NCBI GenBank assembly: GCA_023387335.1
Contig: JAEWIF010000065.1
Span: forward strand, 44,529-108,528
Direction: 5' to 3'
Length of the DNA: 64,000 bases
From: Pseudomonadota bacterium
GTDB lineage: Bacteria > Pseudomonadota > Gammaproteobacteria > Burkholderiales > Burkholderiaceae_C
The notes under the pieces: generated by a model
Told to the model about the DNA's origin: nothing
The model's input: only the letters and a program-made list of their open reading frames with translations
Databases searched by the model: none
Shown here: positions 24,160 through 33,298 of the stretch, piece by piece
Position numbering within the stretch: the stretch's first letter is position 1
Layout of the letters: each line of letters starts with the position of its first letter
Program-made: the position numbers and the translations under genes

Positions 24160-25154
24160 ACACCATCCCCCCGACCATGCGCGCCTGGCGCGTGGAAGCC
24201 ATCACCGAGCGCGGCGAGATGCACCTGCGCGACGTCGAGGTGCCCAAGCCCGGCCCGGACCAGTACCTGGTGCGCGTGGAAGCCGCGGGCCTGGCCTTCG
24301 GCGACACGCTGATCGTGCGCGGCAAGTACCAGGTCAAGCCGCCGCTGCCGTTCACGCCGGGCTCCGAGGTCGTGGGCACGGTGGTGGCGGGCGCGGGCGG
24401 CGCTATCCCCCTTGGCACGCGCATCGCCACTTCCTCGCGCCAGGGCGGCTTCGCCCAGTACGCGCTGGTGCCGCGCAGCGAGGCCATCGCCATCCCGCGA
24501 GGCCTCGACGCCGGCGATGCACTCGCGCTGCGCAGCAACTACCCGACCTCGCTCTACGCGCTGCGCCACGCGGGCCGGCTGCAGGCGGGCGAGACGCTGC
24601 TGGTGCACGCGGCCGCCGGCGGCGTGGGCAGCGCCGCGCTGCAGCTGGGCAAGCTGATGGGCGCGCGCGTGATCGCCACGGCCGGCAGCGCGCAGAAGGT
24701 GCGCGCCTGCCTGGATGCCGGCGCCGACGCGGCGGTGGACTATTCGGACCCGAACTGGGTCGAGGCCTTCCGCAAGGTCGCGCCGAATGGCGCCGACGTG
24801 GTCTACGACCCCGTGGGCGGCGAAGTCGGCGCCCAGAGCCTGCGCTGCCTGGCCTATGGCGCGCGCTACCTCGTCATCGGCTTCGCGGGCGGCACGCTCA
24901 CGCAACTGCCGGCCAACCGCCTGCTGCTGCACAACGCCAGCGCCGTCGGAGTGCTGTGGGGCGAGGTCCGCAAGCGCGACCTGGCGCTGGCCGCGCAGCT
25001 GACGCGCGAGGTGTACGACTGGCACGCCGAAGGCCGGCTGCGCCTGATGCCCAGCCAGCCGTTCCCGTTCGATTCGGCGCGCGAGGCGCTCGCCGCGCTG
25101 GAGGGGCGGGCCACGGTCGGCAAGGCCTGGCTGCGCGTCCGGGAAAGGCCGTGA
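24156..25154 (+). CDS. Quinone oxidoreductase-like MDR protein (zinc-free)
   Basis: A 332-residue medium-chain reductase of the NADPH:quinone oxidoreductase group. The N-terminal GroES-like domain lacks the zinc ligands of alcohol dehydrogenases. The Rossmann motif is AAAGGVGSAALQLGKLMG near residue 150, followed by VYDPVGGEVG. Family members reduce quinones or enone double bonds. Start ATG overlaps the APH stop as ATGA. With an acyl-CoA dehydrogenase next, it may be an enoyl reductase or handle a keto intermediate. It resembles the protein at 42627-43616. Confidence 0.87.
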   Translation: MNTIPPTMRAWRVEAITERGEMHLRDVEVPKPGPDQYLVRVEAAGLAFGDTLIVRGKYQVKPPLPFTPGSEVVGTVVAGAGGAIPLGTRIATSSRQGGFAQYALVPRSEAIAIPRGLDAGDALALRSNYPTSLYALRHAGRLQAGETLLVHAAAGGVGSAALQLGKLMGARVIATAGSAQKVRACLDAGADAAVDYSDPNWVEAFRKVAPNGADVVYDPVGGEVGAQSLRCLAYGARYLVIGFAGGTLTQLPANRLLLHNASAVGVLWGEVRKRDLALAAQLTREVYDWHAEGRLRLMPSQPFPFDSAREALAALEGRATVGKAWLRVRERP

Positions 25155-26317
25155 TGGACTTCGAACATTCGCCGCGCACGCGCGAACTGCTGGCGCAGCT
25201 GCGCGCCTTCATGGACGAGCACGTCTACCCGGCCGAGGGCCGCGAAGGCGTGATGGAGGACCTGAAGCGCGAGGCCCGCGCGCAGGGACTGTGGAACCTG
25301 TTCCTGCCCGACAGCGAGCACGGCGCCGGCCTGGACAACCGCGCCTACGCGCCGTTGGCCGAGGTGATGGGCCGCTCGCCCATCGCGCCCGAGGTGTTCA
25401 ACTGCTCCGCGCCCGACAGCGGCAACATGGAGATCCTGGCGCGCTACGGCACGCCGGCGCAGCAGGACCGTTGGCTGCGGCCGTTGCTGGATGGCCGCAT
25501 GCGTTCCTGCTTCTCGATGACCGAGCCGGCGGTGGCCTCGTCCGATGCCACCAACATCGAGGCGCGGATCCGCCGCGAGGGCGATCACTACGTGGTGAAC
25601 GGCCGCAAGTGGTGGACCTCGGGCATCACCGATCCGCGCTGCGAGCTGATCGTTTTCATGGGCAAGAGCGACGCGGACAACCCCGACAAGTACCGGCAGC
25701 AGTCCATGCTGCTGATTCCGCGCGATGCGCCGGGCGTGCGCGTGGTGCGCAACCTGCAGGTGTTCGGCTGGGACGACGCGCCGCACGGCCACTCGGAAGT
25801 GGTGTACGAGGACGTGCGCGTTCCGGTGGAGAACATGCTGCTGGGCGAGGGCCGCGGTTTCGAGATCGCCCAGGGGCGCCTGGGCCCGGGCCGCATCCAC
25901 CACTGCATGCGCCTGGTCGGACGCGCCGAGCGCTGCCTGGAGCTGATGTGCGCGCGTTCCAGGGAGCGCGTCGCGTTCGGCAAGCCGCTCGCGCACCAGA
26001 CCGTGACGCTGGAGCGCATCGCGCAGGCGCGCGTGCTGATCGATCAGGCGCGCCTGCTCACGCTGCACGCCGCCTGGAAGATGGACACGGTCGGCATCAA
26101 GGGCGCGCGCAAGGAGATCGCCATGATCAAGGTGGCCGCGCCCGCGATGGCCTGCCAGGTGATCGACTGGGCCATCCAGGCCCATGGCGCCGCCGGCCTT
26201 TCCCAGGACTTCATCCTCGCGCGTTCGTACGCGCAGGCGCGCGGGCTGCGCATCGCCGACGGCCCGGACGAAGTGCACCGCAACCAGATCGCCCGCCTCG
26301 AACTGGCGGACCACTGA
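25154..26317 (+). CDS. Acyl-CoA dehydrogenase (ACAD10/11 or LvaC-like)
   Basis: A 387-residue FAD enzyme with the full acyl-CoA dehydrogenase fold. The FAD and substrate segments are FSMTEPAVASSDATNIEARI and WWTSGI, the middle barrel ends with ENMLLGEGRGFEIAQGRLGP, and the C-terminal helices include SRERVAFGKPLAHQ and QAHGAAGLSQDF. The end GPDEVHRNQIARLEL replaces the common YEGTSEI, a form seen in the ACAD10/11-type branch. The pairing with the APH kinase two genes upstream mirrors the kinase-plus-ACAD fusion of ACAD10/11. ATG at 25154 overlaps the previous stop by one base; GTG at 25151 is possible. Confidence 0.9.
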   Translation: MDFEHSPRTRELLAQLRAFMDEHVYPAEGREGVMEDLKREARAQGLWNLFLPDSEHGAGLDNRAYAPLAEVMGRSPIAPEVFNCSAPDSGNMEILARYGTPAQQDRWLRPLLDGRMRSCFSMTEPAVASSDATNIEARIRREGDHYVVNGRKWWTSGITDPRCELIVFMGKSDADNPDKYRQQSMLLIPRDAPGVRVVRNLQVFGWDDAPHGHSEVVYEDVRVPVENMLLGEGRGFEIAQGRLGPGRIHHCMRLVGRAERCLELMCARSRERVAFGKPLAHQTVTLERIAQARVLIDQARLLTLHAAWKMDTVGIKGARKEIAMIKVAAPAMACQVIDWAIQAHGAAGLSQDFILARSYAQARGLRIADGPDEVHRNQIARLELADH

Positions 26318-26330
26318 AAGGAACTCCACC

Positions 26331-27377
26331 ATGTACATGCCGCCCAACTCCAGGCTCAAGCTCGATCCGCGAGACGAGTACACCCACGCGCCCGAGGCGG
26401 TGGGCAACTACAACGAGAGCATGTACTTCAACGTGTTCGACTCGGTGCGCCGCATCGGCGCCTGGGTGCGCATCGGCAACCGCCCGAACGAGGGCCATGC
26501 CGAGATGACGTGCTGCATCTACCTGCCGGACGGCCGCGTGGGCTTCATGTTCGGCCGGCCGGCCATTGCCAACAACGAGCAGATGGCCGCCGCCGGGATG
26601 CGGTTCGAGGTGCTGGAGCCGTTCAAGCGCCACCGCGTCACCTACGAAGGCGAAGTGCTGCTGATGGACGACCCGCTGGCGATGGCGGACCCGAGCGCCG
26701 CCTTCAAGCGCTATCCCAAGCGGCCGGCGTCCATCGCGCTCGAGTTCGAAGGCGTGTCGCCCATGCACGGCGGCGAGATCGTCGGCATGGACGGCGAGCG
26801 GCTCGAACTCGACCCGGAGCACGCGGTCTACCGCGGCCACACCGAGCAGAACATGGCGGTGAACGGCCGCATCACGGTCGATGGCGTGCGGCATGAGGTC
26901 TCGTCCGGCACCGGCTACCGCGACAAGTCGTGGGGCCCGCGCCATTGGCACAGCTTCTTCTGGTACAAGTGGCTGCCCGTCACATTCTCGCGCGATTTCG
27001 GCATCCTGCTGTCGATCAAGGGCCGGCCCGAAGGCGGGCCCAACCGCGTCAGCGGCAACGTGCTGCGCGACGGCCAGTACGAGCCGGTGATCGACGGCCG
27101 CATCCAGACCGAGTACGACGCCGACTGGATCCCGCGCGGGCTCACCGCGCACGTCACCACGGCGCGCCAGACCTACGTGCTCCAGGGCCGCGTGCTCACC
27201 ACCGTGCCGCTGCGCCACAAGAAGGTCGGCGCCAGCGACCTGCGCACCTACACCCGCATCACCGAAAGCCTCACCGAGTACAGCTGCGAAGGCCGCACCG
27301 CGCTGGGCATGACGGAGTACTGCGACGTGATGAACGACGGCGTGCCGGTCTCGGAGCAGCAGCCCCTGGCCGCATGA
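26331..27377 (+). CDS. DUF7064-like protein of unknown function (AttH/CrtC-type beta fold)
   Basis: A 348-residue protein without an obvious signal peptide. It is rich in beta-forming segments and Trp/Tyr, with a hallmark block GTGYRDKSWGPRHWHSFFWY near residue 200. Proteins with this block are often found in acyl-CoA dehydrogenase/CoA-transferase clusters and resemble lipocalin-like hydroxysteroid or carotenoid hydratases in fold; no reaction is established. It has an AAAGGA ribosome site and starts 13 bases after the dehydrogenase stop. Family naming is from memory of the motif, so it is tentative. Confidence 0.75.
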   Translation: MYMPPNSRLKLDPRDEYTHAPEAVGNYNESMYFNVFDSVRRIGAWVRIGNRPNEGHAEMTCCIYLPDGRVGFMFGRPAIANNEQMAAAGMRFEVLEPFKRHRVTYEGEVLLMDDPLAMADPSAAFKRYPKRPASIALEFEGVSPMHGGEIVGMDGERLELDPEHAVYRGHTEQNMAVNGRITVDGVRHEVSSGTGYRDKSWGPRHWHSFFWYKWLPVTFSRDFGILLSIKGRPEGGPNRVSGNVLRDGQYEPVIDGRIQTEYDADWIPRGLTAHVTTARQTYVLQGRVLTTVPLRHKKVGASDLRTYTRITESLTEYSCEGRTALGMTEYCDVMNDGVPVSEQQPLAA

Positions 27378-28603
27378 CCCTGTTCCCGGCGCTGGCCGAG
27401 CGGCAGGTGCGGCTGTACCTGGTGGGGCAGTTCGTCTCCATGCTGGGCAGCTGGGTGCTGGACATCACGCTCAACCTGCTGGTGTGGCAAGCCACGCACT
27501 CGCCGGCCATGCTGGGCGCGCTCAACGCGCTGCTGTACGGGCCCAGCGTGCTGGTCACGCCGCTGCTGGGCTCGCGCCTGACCGCCGGCAACGCGCGTCG
27601 CATCACGCTGACCGTGCTGGTCGCCGCGCTGGGCGTCGCGCTGCTCCTGGTCGGGGCCGCGCTCGTTCACGGCCTGCCGCTCGCGCTGCTGCTCTCCGCG
27701 GCGCACGCGCGCGGCATCCTGGGCGGCATGGAGGTGCCTTCGCGCCAGATGCTGCTGTTGAACATCAGCGACGACACGGAACAGCGCTCCAGCGCCATCG
27801 CGCTCAACACCGTCGCCTTCCTGCTCGCGCGCACGCTGGGGCCCGGGTTGGCGGCGGTGATGTTCGAGCCGCTGGGGCCGGCGTGGGGCTTCGCGATGGC
27901 CGCGCTCGCGACGGCCTTCATGCTGGCCTGCGTGGCCCGGCTGCGCGCGCAGGTCGTGGTCACCGCCGCCGCGCCCGCGGGCCGCGGCGGCGCCATGGGC
28001 CAGGCCTGGGCGTTCGTGCGCACCGACCGGCTGGGCACGCTGCTGTTGCCGATGTCGGCCTGCGTGGCGCTGTGCGTCAGCGCCTACCAGACGTTGATCC
28101 CGGTGCTGGCCGCGCGGGTGTTCGGCGACGCGCCGCGCTGGACCGGCCGCTTCTTCGCCGCGGCCGGCGTGGGCGCACTGCTGGCCGCGGTGCTGCTGTC
28201 CTCGCGGCACATCGATCCGGTCGTGCGCCGCCTGCTCCTGGTCGTGCCCTGGACCGGCGCGCTGGCGCTCGCGGTGCTCGGTGCGACGGACGAGCCGGCC
28301 ATCGCGTTGGCGAGCTTCGCGGTGCTGGGCTTCTGCACCTCGTTCGTCGGCACCGCCACCAACACGCTGCTGCACCGGCGCATCCCGCCGGAAGCGCGCG
28401 GCGGCCTGATCGGCCTGTTCCTGCTGGCTTTCAACGGCGCGATGCCCCTGGGGCAACTGCTCGCGGGCACGGTGGCCGACCGCGGTTCCGCGGCCGCGGC
28501 GCTGTACCTGCTGTCTGCGCTGCTGTTCGCGGCGCTGCTGCTGCTGTGCGGATGCCGCTGGCGCGAACTCGGGCGGGTCGAGCTCGATGTGTTCAAGGTC
28601 TGA
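27374..28603 (+). CDS. MFS transporter (EntS/MFS_3-like)
   Basis: A 409-residue membrane protein with about 12 hydrophobic helices. The first spans LYLVGQFVSMLGSWVLDITL, typical of MFS_3 exporters and permeases (enterobactin exporter EntS-like). Between helices 2 and 3 lies the expected basic loop (GSRLTAGNARRITL). The start overlaps the DUF7064-like stop as ATGA. In a catabolic operon it may take up the substrate or export a toxic intermediate; direction cannot be told from sequence. Confidence 0.88.
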   Translation: MTLFPALAERQVRLYLVGQFVSMLGSWVLDITLNLLVWQATHSPAMLGALNALLYGPSVLVTPLLGSRLTAGNARRITLTVLVAALGVALLLVGAALVHGLPLALLLSAAHARGILGGMEVPSRQMLLLNISDDTEQRSSAIALNTVAFLLARTLGPGLAAVMFEPLGPAWGFAMAALATAFMLACVARLRAQVVVTAAAPAGRGGAMGQAWAFVRTDRLGTLLLPMSACVALCVSAYQTLIPVLAARVFGDAPRWTGRFFAAAGVGALLAAVLLSSRHIDPVVRRLLLVVPWTGALALAVLGATDEPAIALASFAVLGFCTSFVGTATNTLLHRRIPPEARGGLIGLFLLAFNGAMPLGQLLAGTVADRGSAAAALYLLSALLFAALLLLCGCRWRELGRVELDVFKV

Positions 28604-28622
28604 CGAAGGGAAGGGGTGCGCG

Positions 28623-29825
28623 ATGAGCGTGTTCGAAGGATTGAAGGTGCTCGACGTGGCCAGCTTCATCGCGGGCCCGGCCGCCGCCACCATCCTGGCC
28701 GACTTCGGCGCCGACGTGGTCAAGGTCGAGGTGCCCGAGGGCGATGGTTTCCGCAAGACCATGCTGAACCCGAACCTGAACTACTCGGAGCACAACTACC
28801 TCTGGATGCAGGGCGCGCGCGGCAGGCGTGCCATCGCGCTGGACCTGAAGAAGCCGGAAGGCCAGGCCGTGCTGCATCGCCTGGTGCGCGACGCCGACGT
28901 GCTGGTCACCAACTACCCGCCGCCGGTGCGCGCGCGGCTCGGGCTCGAGTGGTCGCGCATCCGCGAGCTCAATCCGCGCCTGATCTACGCCTCGCTCACG
29001 GGCTACGGCGAAACCGGGCCGGAAGCGAACAAGCCGGGCTTCGACGCCACCACCTACTGGGCGCGCAGCGGCCTGGCCGACCTGACGCGGCCCGATCCCG
29101 AAGGACCGCCCGCCAATCCCGCCAACGGCCTGGGCGACCAGCCGACCGCGGTGACGCTGTTCGCGGCCATCGTCACCGGCCTGTACCGGCGCGAGCGCAC
29201 CGGGCAGGGCGGAATGGTCAGCACCTCGCTACTGGCCAACGGCGCCTGGGCCAACGCGATGGCGATCCAGGGCGTGCTGGTCGGCGGCCAGGTGGTCTAC
29301 CGCCAGCCGCGCAGCCGGCCACGCAATGCGCTCACCAACTTCTACCGCTGCCGCGACGGCCGCTGGTTCATCCTGAGCCTGGTGACGGAGGAGCGCGACT
29401 GGGAGTCTTTTCTGCGCGTGGTGGAGCGGCCCGGGTTCGCGCAGGACCCGCGCTTCGCCAAGGTGCCGGCTCGGCGTGAGAACGCGAAGGTGCTGGCCGG
29501 CCTGCTCGACGAGATCTTCAGGCAGCGCGACAGCGCCGACTGGACCGCGCGCTTCGACGCCGAGGGCCTGACCGTGGGCGTGGTGGCGCGCAGCGAGGAC
29601 GCCGTGCACGACGAGCAGATGCGGGCCTGCGGCGCGCTGGTGCCCGCCGACGGCATCCCCGGCACCGGCCTCACGGTGAGCGCTCCCTTCCTGGTGGAAG
29701 GCGCCGACAAGCCGCGGTCGCGCGCCGCGCCTGCGATCGGCGAGCACACCGACGAGGTGCTGCTCGCGGCGGGCTACTCGGCCGGCGACATCGCGCGGCT
29801 TCGCGCCGCCGGCGCGGTGGCCTGA
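28623..29825 (+). CDS. CaiB/BaiF family CoA-transferase (class III)
   Basis: A 400-residue family III CoA-transferase. The N-terminus has LKVLDVASFIAGPAAATILA and DFGADVVKVE; ALDLKKPEGQAVLHRLVRDA follows; the likely catalytic Asp is in KPGFDATTYWARSG near residue 150. It would move CoA between a donor such as succinyl-CoA and the free acid substrate, activating the acid without ATP. A GGAAGGGG box precedes ATG 28623. Last gene of the operon from promoter C; repeat R3 follows. Confidence 0.92.
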   Translation: MSVFEGLKVLDVASFIAGPAAATILADFGADVVKVEVPEGDGFRKTMLNPNLNYSEHNYLWMQGARGRRAIALDLKKPEGQAVLHRLVRDADVLVTNYPPPVRARLGLEWSRIRELNPRLIYASLTGYGETGPEANKPGFDATTYWARSGLADLTRPDPEGPPANPANGLGDQPTAVTLFAAIVTGLYRRERTGQGGMVSTSLLANGAWANAMAIQGVLVGGQVVYRQPRSRPRNALTNFYRCRDGRWFILSLVTEERDWESFLRVVERPGFAQDPRFAKVPARRENAKVLAGLLDEIFRQRDSADWTARFDAEGLTVGVVARSEDAVHDEQMRACGALVPADGIPGTGLTVSAPFLVEGADKPRSRAAPAIGEHTDEVLLAAGYSAGDIARLRAAGAVA

Positions 29826-29836
29826 GACAGAAATCC

Positions 29837-29921
29837 CGTCATTCCCGCGAAGGCGGGAATCCAGTGCTTCCGGCTTTCCGGGCGCCGCGCCCCCTGGATC
29901 CCCGCCTCCGCGGGGATGACG
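29837..29921. repeat. Dispersed hairpin repeat, copy R3
   Basis: An 85-base element, ends CGTCATTCCCGCGAAGGCGG and GCCTCCGCGGGGATGACG, exactly between the convergent CoA-transferase and Bug genes. Confidence 0.9.
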
Positions 29922-29930
29922 GACTGCTGC

Positions 29931-30917
29931 TCACTCCATCGTCACGCCGGTGGCCTTGATGGCCGCCGACCAGCGCGCGGTCTCTTCCTGAACGAACTTG
30001 CGCGCGGCTTCGGGCGTGCCGCCCTCGGGCTGGAAGCCGTAGGCGAAGATGCGCGCCGACACGTCGGGCGTCTGCACGATGCGCGTGATCTCGGCGGACA
30101 GGCGGTCGACGATGGGCCTGGGCGTGCCGGCGGGAACGGCCATCACCGACCAGCCCGAGAGGCTCACCGCCGGAAAGCCCAGCTCGCCGAAGGTCGGCAC
30201 CTCGGGAAAGTCCCTCAGGCGGTTGGGCAGCGCCACCGCCAGCACCTTCATGTTGTTCGCCTTGGCCTGCGCGGCCAGCGTGCCCGTCGCGCCGATCACC
30301 ACCGCCAGCTGGCCGCCCAGCGCGGACTGCACCGCGGGCGCCTCGCCCTTGAACGGCACGTGGACCATGTGGATGCCGGCCTGCTGCGCGAACATGCTGC
30401 CCAGGATGTTGGCCGAGCTGCCGGGGCCGCTGGTGCCGTAGTCCACGCCGCCCTTCTGCGTGCGCGACCATTCGATGAACTGCTTCAGGTTGTCCGCCGG
30501 CACGTGCTTCGCCACGGCGAAGCCGTTGGGCAGCATGGCCACCAGCGAGACCGGCGTGAGCTCCTCCAGCGAGTAGCCCGGCGCCTTCGACATCAGGCTG
30601 GTGAGCACCAGGCTGCTGAGCGACAGCACCAGGGTCGATCCGTCCGGCGGCGCTTTCGCGACCACGCCGTAGGCGATGGCGCCGTTGCCGCCCGCGCGGT
30701 TGTCCACCACCACCGGCTGCTTGAGCGCCGTGGCCAGTCGTTCGGCGATCAGGCGCGCGGTGCCGTCGAGCGCGCCGCCGGGCGGCGTGGGGATCACGAT
30801 GCGCAGCGGCCTGTCGGGCCAGCGGCCGGTGTCCTGCGCGCCGGCGACGCCGGGCAGGGCGATCGAAGCCGCGGCGACGATCAGGCCCAGCGTCGCGCGA
30901 CGGGTGGATGGCTTCAT
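29931..30917 (-). CDS. Bug family solute-binding protein, last gene of the ten-gene operon
   Basis: A 328-residue exported protein with signal peptide MKPSTRRATLGLIVAAASIA ending near VAGAQD. The first loop is RWPDRPLRIVIPTPPGGALD. CAGGAGACAAGC precedes the ATG, which overlaps the aldo/keto reductase stop as ATGA. It is the second Bug of the operon that starts at 40016. Confidence 0.93.
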   Translation of the reverse strand: MKPSTRRATLGLIVAAASIALPGVAGAQDTGRWPDRPLRIVIPTPPGGALDGTARLIAERLATALKQPVVVDNRAGGNGAIAYGVVAKAPPDGSTLVLSLSSLVLTSLMSKAPGYSLEELTPVSLVAMLPNGFAVAKHVPADNLKQFIEWSRTQKGGVDYGTSGPGSSANILGSMFAQQAGIHMVHVPFKGEAPAVQSALGGQLAVVIGATGTLAAQAKANNMKVLAVALPNRLRDFPEVPTFGELGFPAVSLSGWSVMAVPAGTPRPIVDRLSAEITRIVQTPDVSARIFAYGFQPEGGTPEAARKFVQEETARWSAAIKATGVTME

Positions 30918-31948
30918 GCTTGTCTCCTGTGGGGCAACGAAAGGGCATCGGGCACAGCGCCGAAGTCCGCGGGGTTCACCACTTCGCCGGGGGCGACGAG
31001 GCGGTCGATCTCGTCGAGCACGTCGTGCGGCAGGCGCGCGCCGTCCGCGCCCAGCTGGCTTCGCAGCTGCTCCATCGTGCGCGGGCCGATGATGGCGGCC
31101 GTCACCCCCGGGTGTTCCAGCACGAAGCGCAGCGCCAGGTGCACGAGCGAGATGCCCGCTTGCTCGGCCAGCTGCGCCAGCCGCTCCACGATCTGCGCCT
31201 TGCGGTGCCCCGCGGGCGACGAGGTGTCGAAGCGGCTCGGGTTGAAGCGCGTGCGCCAGCTCGCATCGGGCTTCTCATCGGCTCGGTACTTGCCGGCCAG
31301 CCAGCCGCCGCACAAGGGGCTCCACACCAGCACGCCGAGCCTGTGGCGGCGCGCGGCCGGCAGCACGTCGGCTTCGATCGCCCGCACCAGGATGGAATAG
31401 GGCGACTGCTCGCTGACGAAGCGCTCGCGGCCGCGCCGCTCGGACGTCCACTGCGCTTCCACCAGTTCCGCGGCGGGAAAGGTGGAGGTGCCGATCATCA
31501 GCAGCTTGCCCTCGCGCACCAGGTCCGACAGCACGCCCAGCGATTCGTCGATGTCGCAGCGCGGGTCGGGGCGGTGCAACTGGTACAGGTCGATGCGGTC
31601 GGTGCGCAGGCGGCGCAGGCTCCCTTCCACCGCCTGCCGGATCCAGCGGCGCGAGTTGCCGCGCATGTTGCGGTCCTCGCCCATGGGGAAGTGGCCCTTG
31701 GTGGCCAGCACGACGTGGTCGCGCCGGCCGCCGGCGAGCGCCGCGCCCAGGATCTCTTCGGTGCCGCCGCGGTTGCCGTACACGTCGGCGGTGTCGATGA
31801 AGTTGATGCCGGCGTCCACCGCGGCGTGGACGATGCGCGTGCAGTCGGCGGCGTCGGTGTTGCCGTTGGCGCCGAACATCATGGTGCCCAGGCACAGGCG
31901 GCTGACCTGCACGCCGGTCGTGCCCAGGGTGGCGTAGTCAGCGCTCAT
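30914..31948 (-). CDS. Aldo/keto reductase
   Basis: A 344-residue (alpha/beta)8 NADPH-dependent carbonyl reductase. The tetrad is visible: Asp and Tyr in FIDTADVYGN, Lys in VLATKGHF and His in YQLHRPDP. WSPLCGGWLAGKYR and IIGPRTMEQLRSQLGA are typical of the YajO/Gfo-like AKR branch. It may reduce a keto group or, in reverse, oxidise an alcohol of the pathway. Its start lies 11 bases inside the end of the DUF6285 gene. Confidence 0.9.
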   Translation of the reverse strand: MSADYATLGTTGVQVSRLCLGTMMFGANGNTDAADCTRIVHAAVDAGINFIDTADVYGNRGGTEEILGAALAGGRRDHVVLATKGHFPMGEDRNMRGNSRRWIRQAVEGSLRRLRTDRIDLYQLHRPDPRCDIDESLGVLSDLVREGKLLMIGTSTFPAAELVEAQWTSERRGRERFVSEQSPYSILVRAIEADVLPAARRHRLGVLVWSPLCGGWLAGKYRADEKPDASWRTRFNPSRFDTSSPAGHRKAQIVERLAQLAEQAGISLVHLALRFVLEHPGVTAAIIGPRTMEQLRSQLGADGARLPHDVLDEIDRLVAPGEVVNPADFGAVPDALSLPHRRQA

Positions 31949-32300
31949 GGATCCAGCCCGGGCTGTCGATGGCCAGCGCCTCGCGCAGGCCGGCGGTGAG
32001 GTGGGCGACCAGCGCGGGATCGTCGAGCGGGAGCTCGCCGCGTTCGATGCGCCCGGCCAGGTCGGCGCGCAGTTCCGGCAATGCGTCGTCGCTGCCGCCC
32101 AGCAGCGCGACCAGCCGTTCCCGCTCGGCCGCGTCGGCCTTCGGGGCCTGCTCGAGTTCGCGCGTGACCAGGCGCAGCACGTTCAGCACGATGCGGACGC
32201 GGTACTTCGGCAGGCCGGACAGTGCCGGGAGCACGTCGCGCTCCAGGTCATCGGCGGCGGCTTGCAGCAGCGTGGCGGCGGAGGGGACGAAGACGGGCAT
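31938..32300 (-). CDS. DUF6285 protein (LvaB-like partner of acyl-CoA kinase)
   Basis: A 120-residue, mostly helical acidic protein: LLQAAADDLERDVLPALSG, then YRVRIVLNVLRLVTRELEQ and GELPLDDPALVAHLTAGLRE. The pattern matches the small DUF6285 proteins encoded next to APH-type kinases. In the Pseudomonas putida levulinate pathway the corresponding LvaB is required with the kinase LvaA to phosphorylate 4-hydroxyvaleryl-CoA. It starts two bases after the APH stop, which strongly supports a kinase complex. Confidence 0.82.
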   Translation of the reverse strand: MPVFVPSAATLLQAAADDLERDVLPALSGLPKYRVRIVLNVLRLVTRELEQAPKADAAERERLVALLGGSDDALPELRADLAGRIERGELPLDDPALVAHLTAGLREALAIDSPGWIHER

Positions 32301-32302
32301 GG

Positions 32303-33298
32303 TCAGCTCCGGGCGCCGGCCAGCGCCATGAAATCCCAAAGCGGCTCTTCCAGCCTGCGGCCGATGGCGGCGAGTTCGACGCCGGCCCGCGAGGAGCCGC
32401 GGCGCACGCAGGCGATCGCCCACTTGAGGTTGGAGAACGCTTCCCAGAAGCGAACGCGCCCGGGATCGACCGATCGGCCCGAGGCCTTCTCGTACGCCGC
32501 GTACAGGTCCTCGCGCGAACCGAAGCCGCCGCACTCGCCGGGGCCGCCGAAGCGCCAGCTGCGCATGCACAGCACGCCCAGGTCGTGCATCGGGTCGCCG
32601 ATGCGGGCGATCTCCCAGTCGAGCACGCAGCGGATGCCGTCCTCCGGATGCACGATCAGGTTGCCGGTGCGGAAGTCGGCATGCACCACGCCCGCGCGGT
32701 CGTCGGGGGGCAACCGCTCGCCGATCCAGCGGATCGCGTACGAGAGCGCGGGATGCACGAAGCCGTAGGGCGCGAGCAGGCCGGCGTAGATCGACAGCTC
32801 CTCGGCCGCGGTGAGCCGGGCCAGGAAGGGCACGCGGGCGGTGGGCATCTCATGGATGGCAGCGAGGATCTCGCCGCATTGCGCCGCGAGCCGAGGACGC
32901 ACCTCGGCGAACGACGGATCGCCCACGACGCGCTTGCCCAGCGTCTCTCCGTCCACGCGCTCGGTGACGTAGCCCTCGCCCAGGCCGTCCTCGGGCGCGA
33001 GCACGTGCAGCACGCGCGGCGCCGGCACGCCGGCTTCGCGCGCGGCGATCATCAGCTGCGCGTCTTCGCGGCCGGTGAGCTTGGGCGCGCTCTTGCCGGC
33101 GGCGCCCCAAGGCGCGGCGCGCGCGGCGGTCTGCTGCAGGATCAGCGACTGCCGCTCGCCGCCGCGGCCCACCCAGTCGAACGACCAGGTCGCCTTGGTC
33201 GCGCCGCCGGTCAGGCGCGCGAGGCCCTGCAGTTCGCCGGCACCGGCGATGCGCGGAAGCACGCCCGCCAGCGCCGGTCCGACCGCTTCCGCGTTCAT
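32303..33298 (-). CDS. APH-family acyl-CoA kinase candidate (LvaA-like)
   Basis: A 331-residue choline/aminoglycoside-kinase-fold protein. Catalytic loop HADFRTGN at residues 206-213 and metal loop LDWEIARIGDPMHDLGVL near 224-241. The nucleotide loop is TGGATKATWSF near 30-40. It is followed immediately by DUF6285 and lies in an operon with a CoA ligase and two acyl-CoA dehydrogenases. That is the gene set of 4-hydroxyacyl-CoA phosphorylation pathways. The start overlaps the nitronate monooxygenase stop as ATGA. It is clearly distinct from the first APH protein at 23131 (different loop residues), so the window has two kinases. Confidence 0.85.
   Translation of the reverse strand: MNAEAVGPALAGVLPRIAGAGELQGLARLTGGATKATWSFDWVGRGGERQSLILQQTAARAAPWGAAGKSAPKLTGREDAQLMIAAREAGVPAPRVLHVLAPEDGLGEGYVTERVDGETLGKRVVGDPSFAEVRPRLAAQCGEILAAIHEMPTARVPFLARLTAAEELSIYAGLLAPYGFVHPALSYAIRWIGERLPPDDRAGVVHADFRTGNLIVHPEDGIRCVLDWEIARIGDPMHDLGVLCMRSWRFGGPGECGGFGSREDLYAAYEKASGRSVDPGRVRFWEAFSNLKWAIACVRRGSSRAGVELAAIGRRLEEPLWDFMALAGARS

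Noticed and set aside
27248..28762. Minus-strand 504-codon frame opposite the MFS gene
   Set aside because: It consists mainly of Gln, Arg, His and Ala runs antisense to a clear 12-helix membrane protein.
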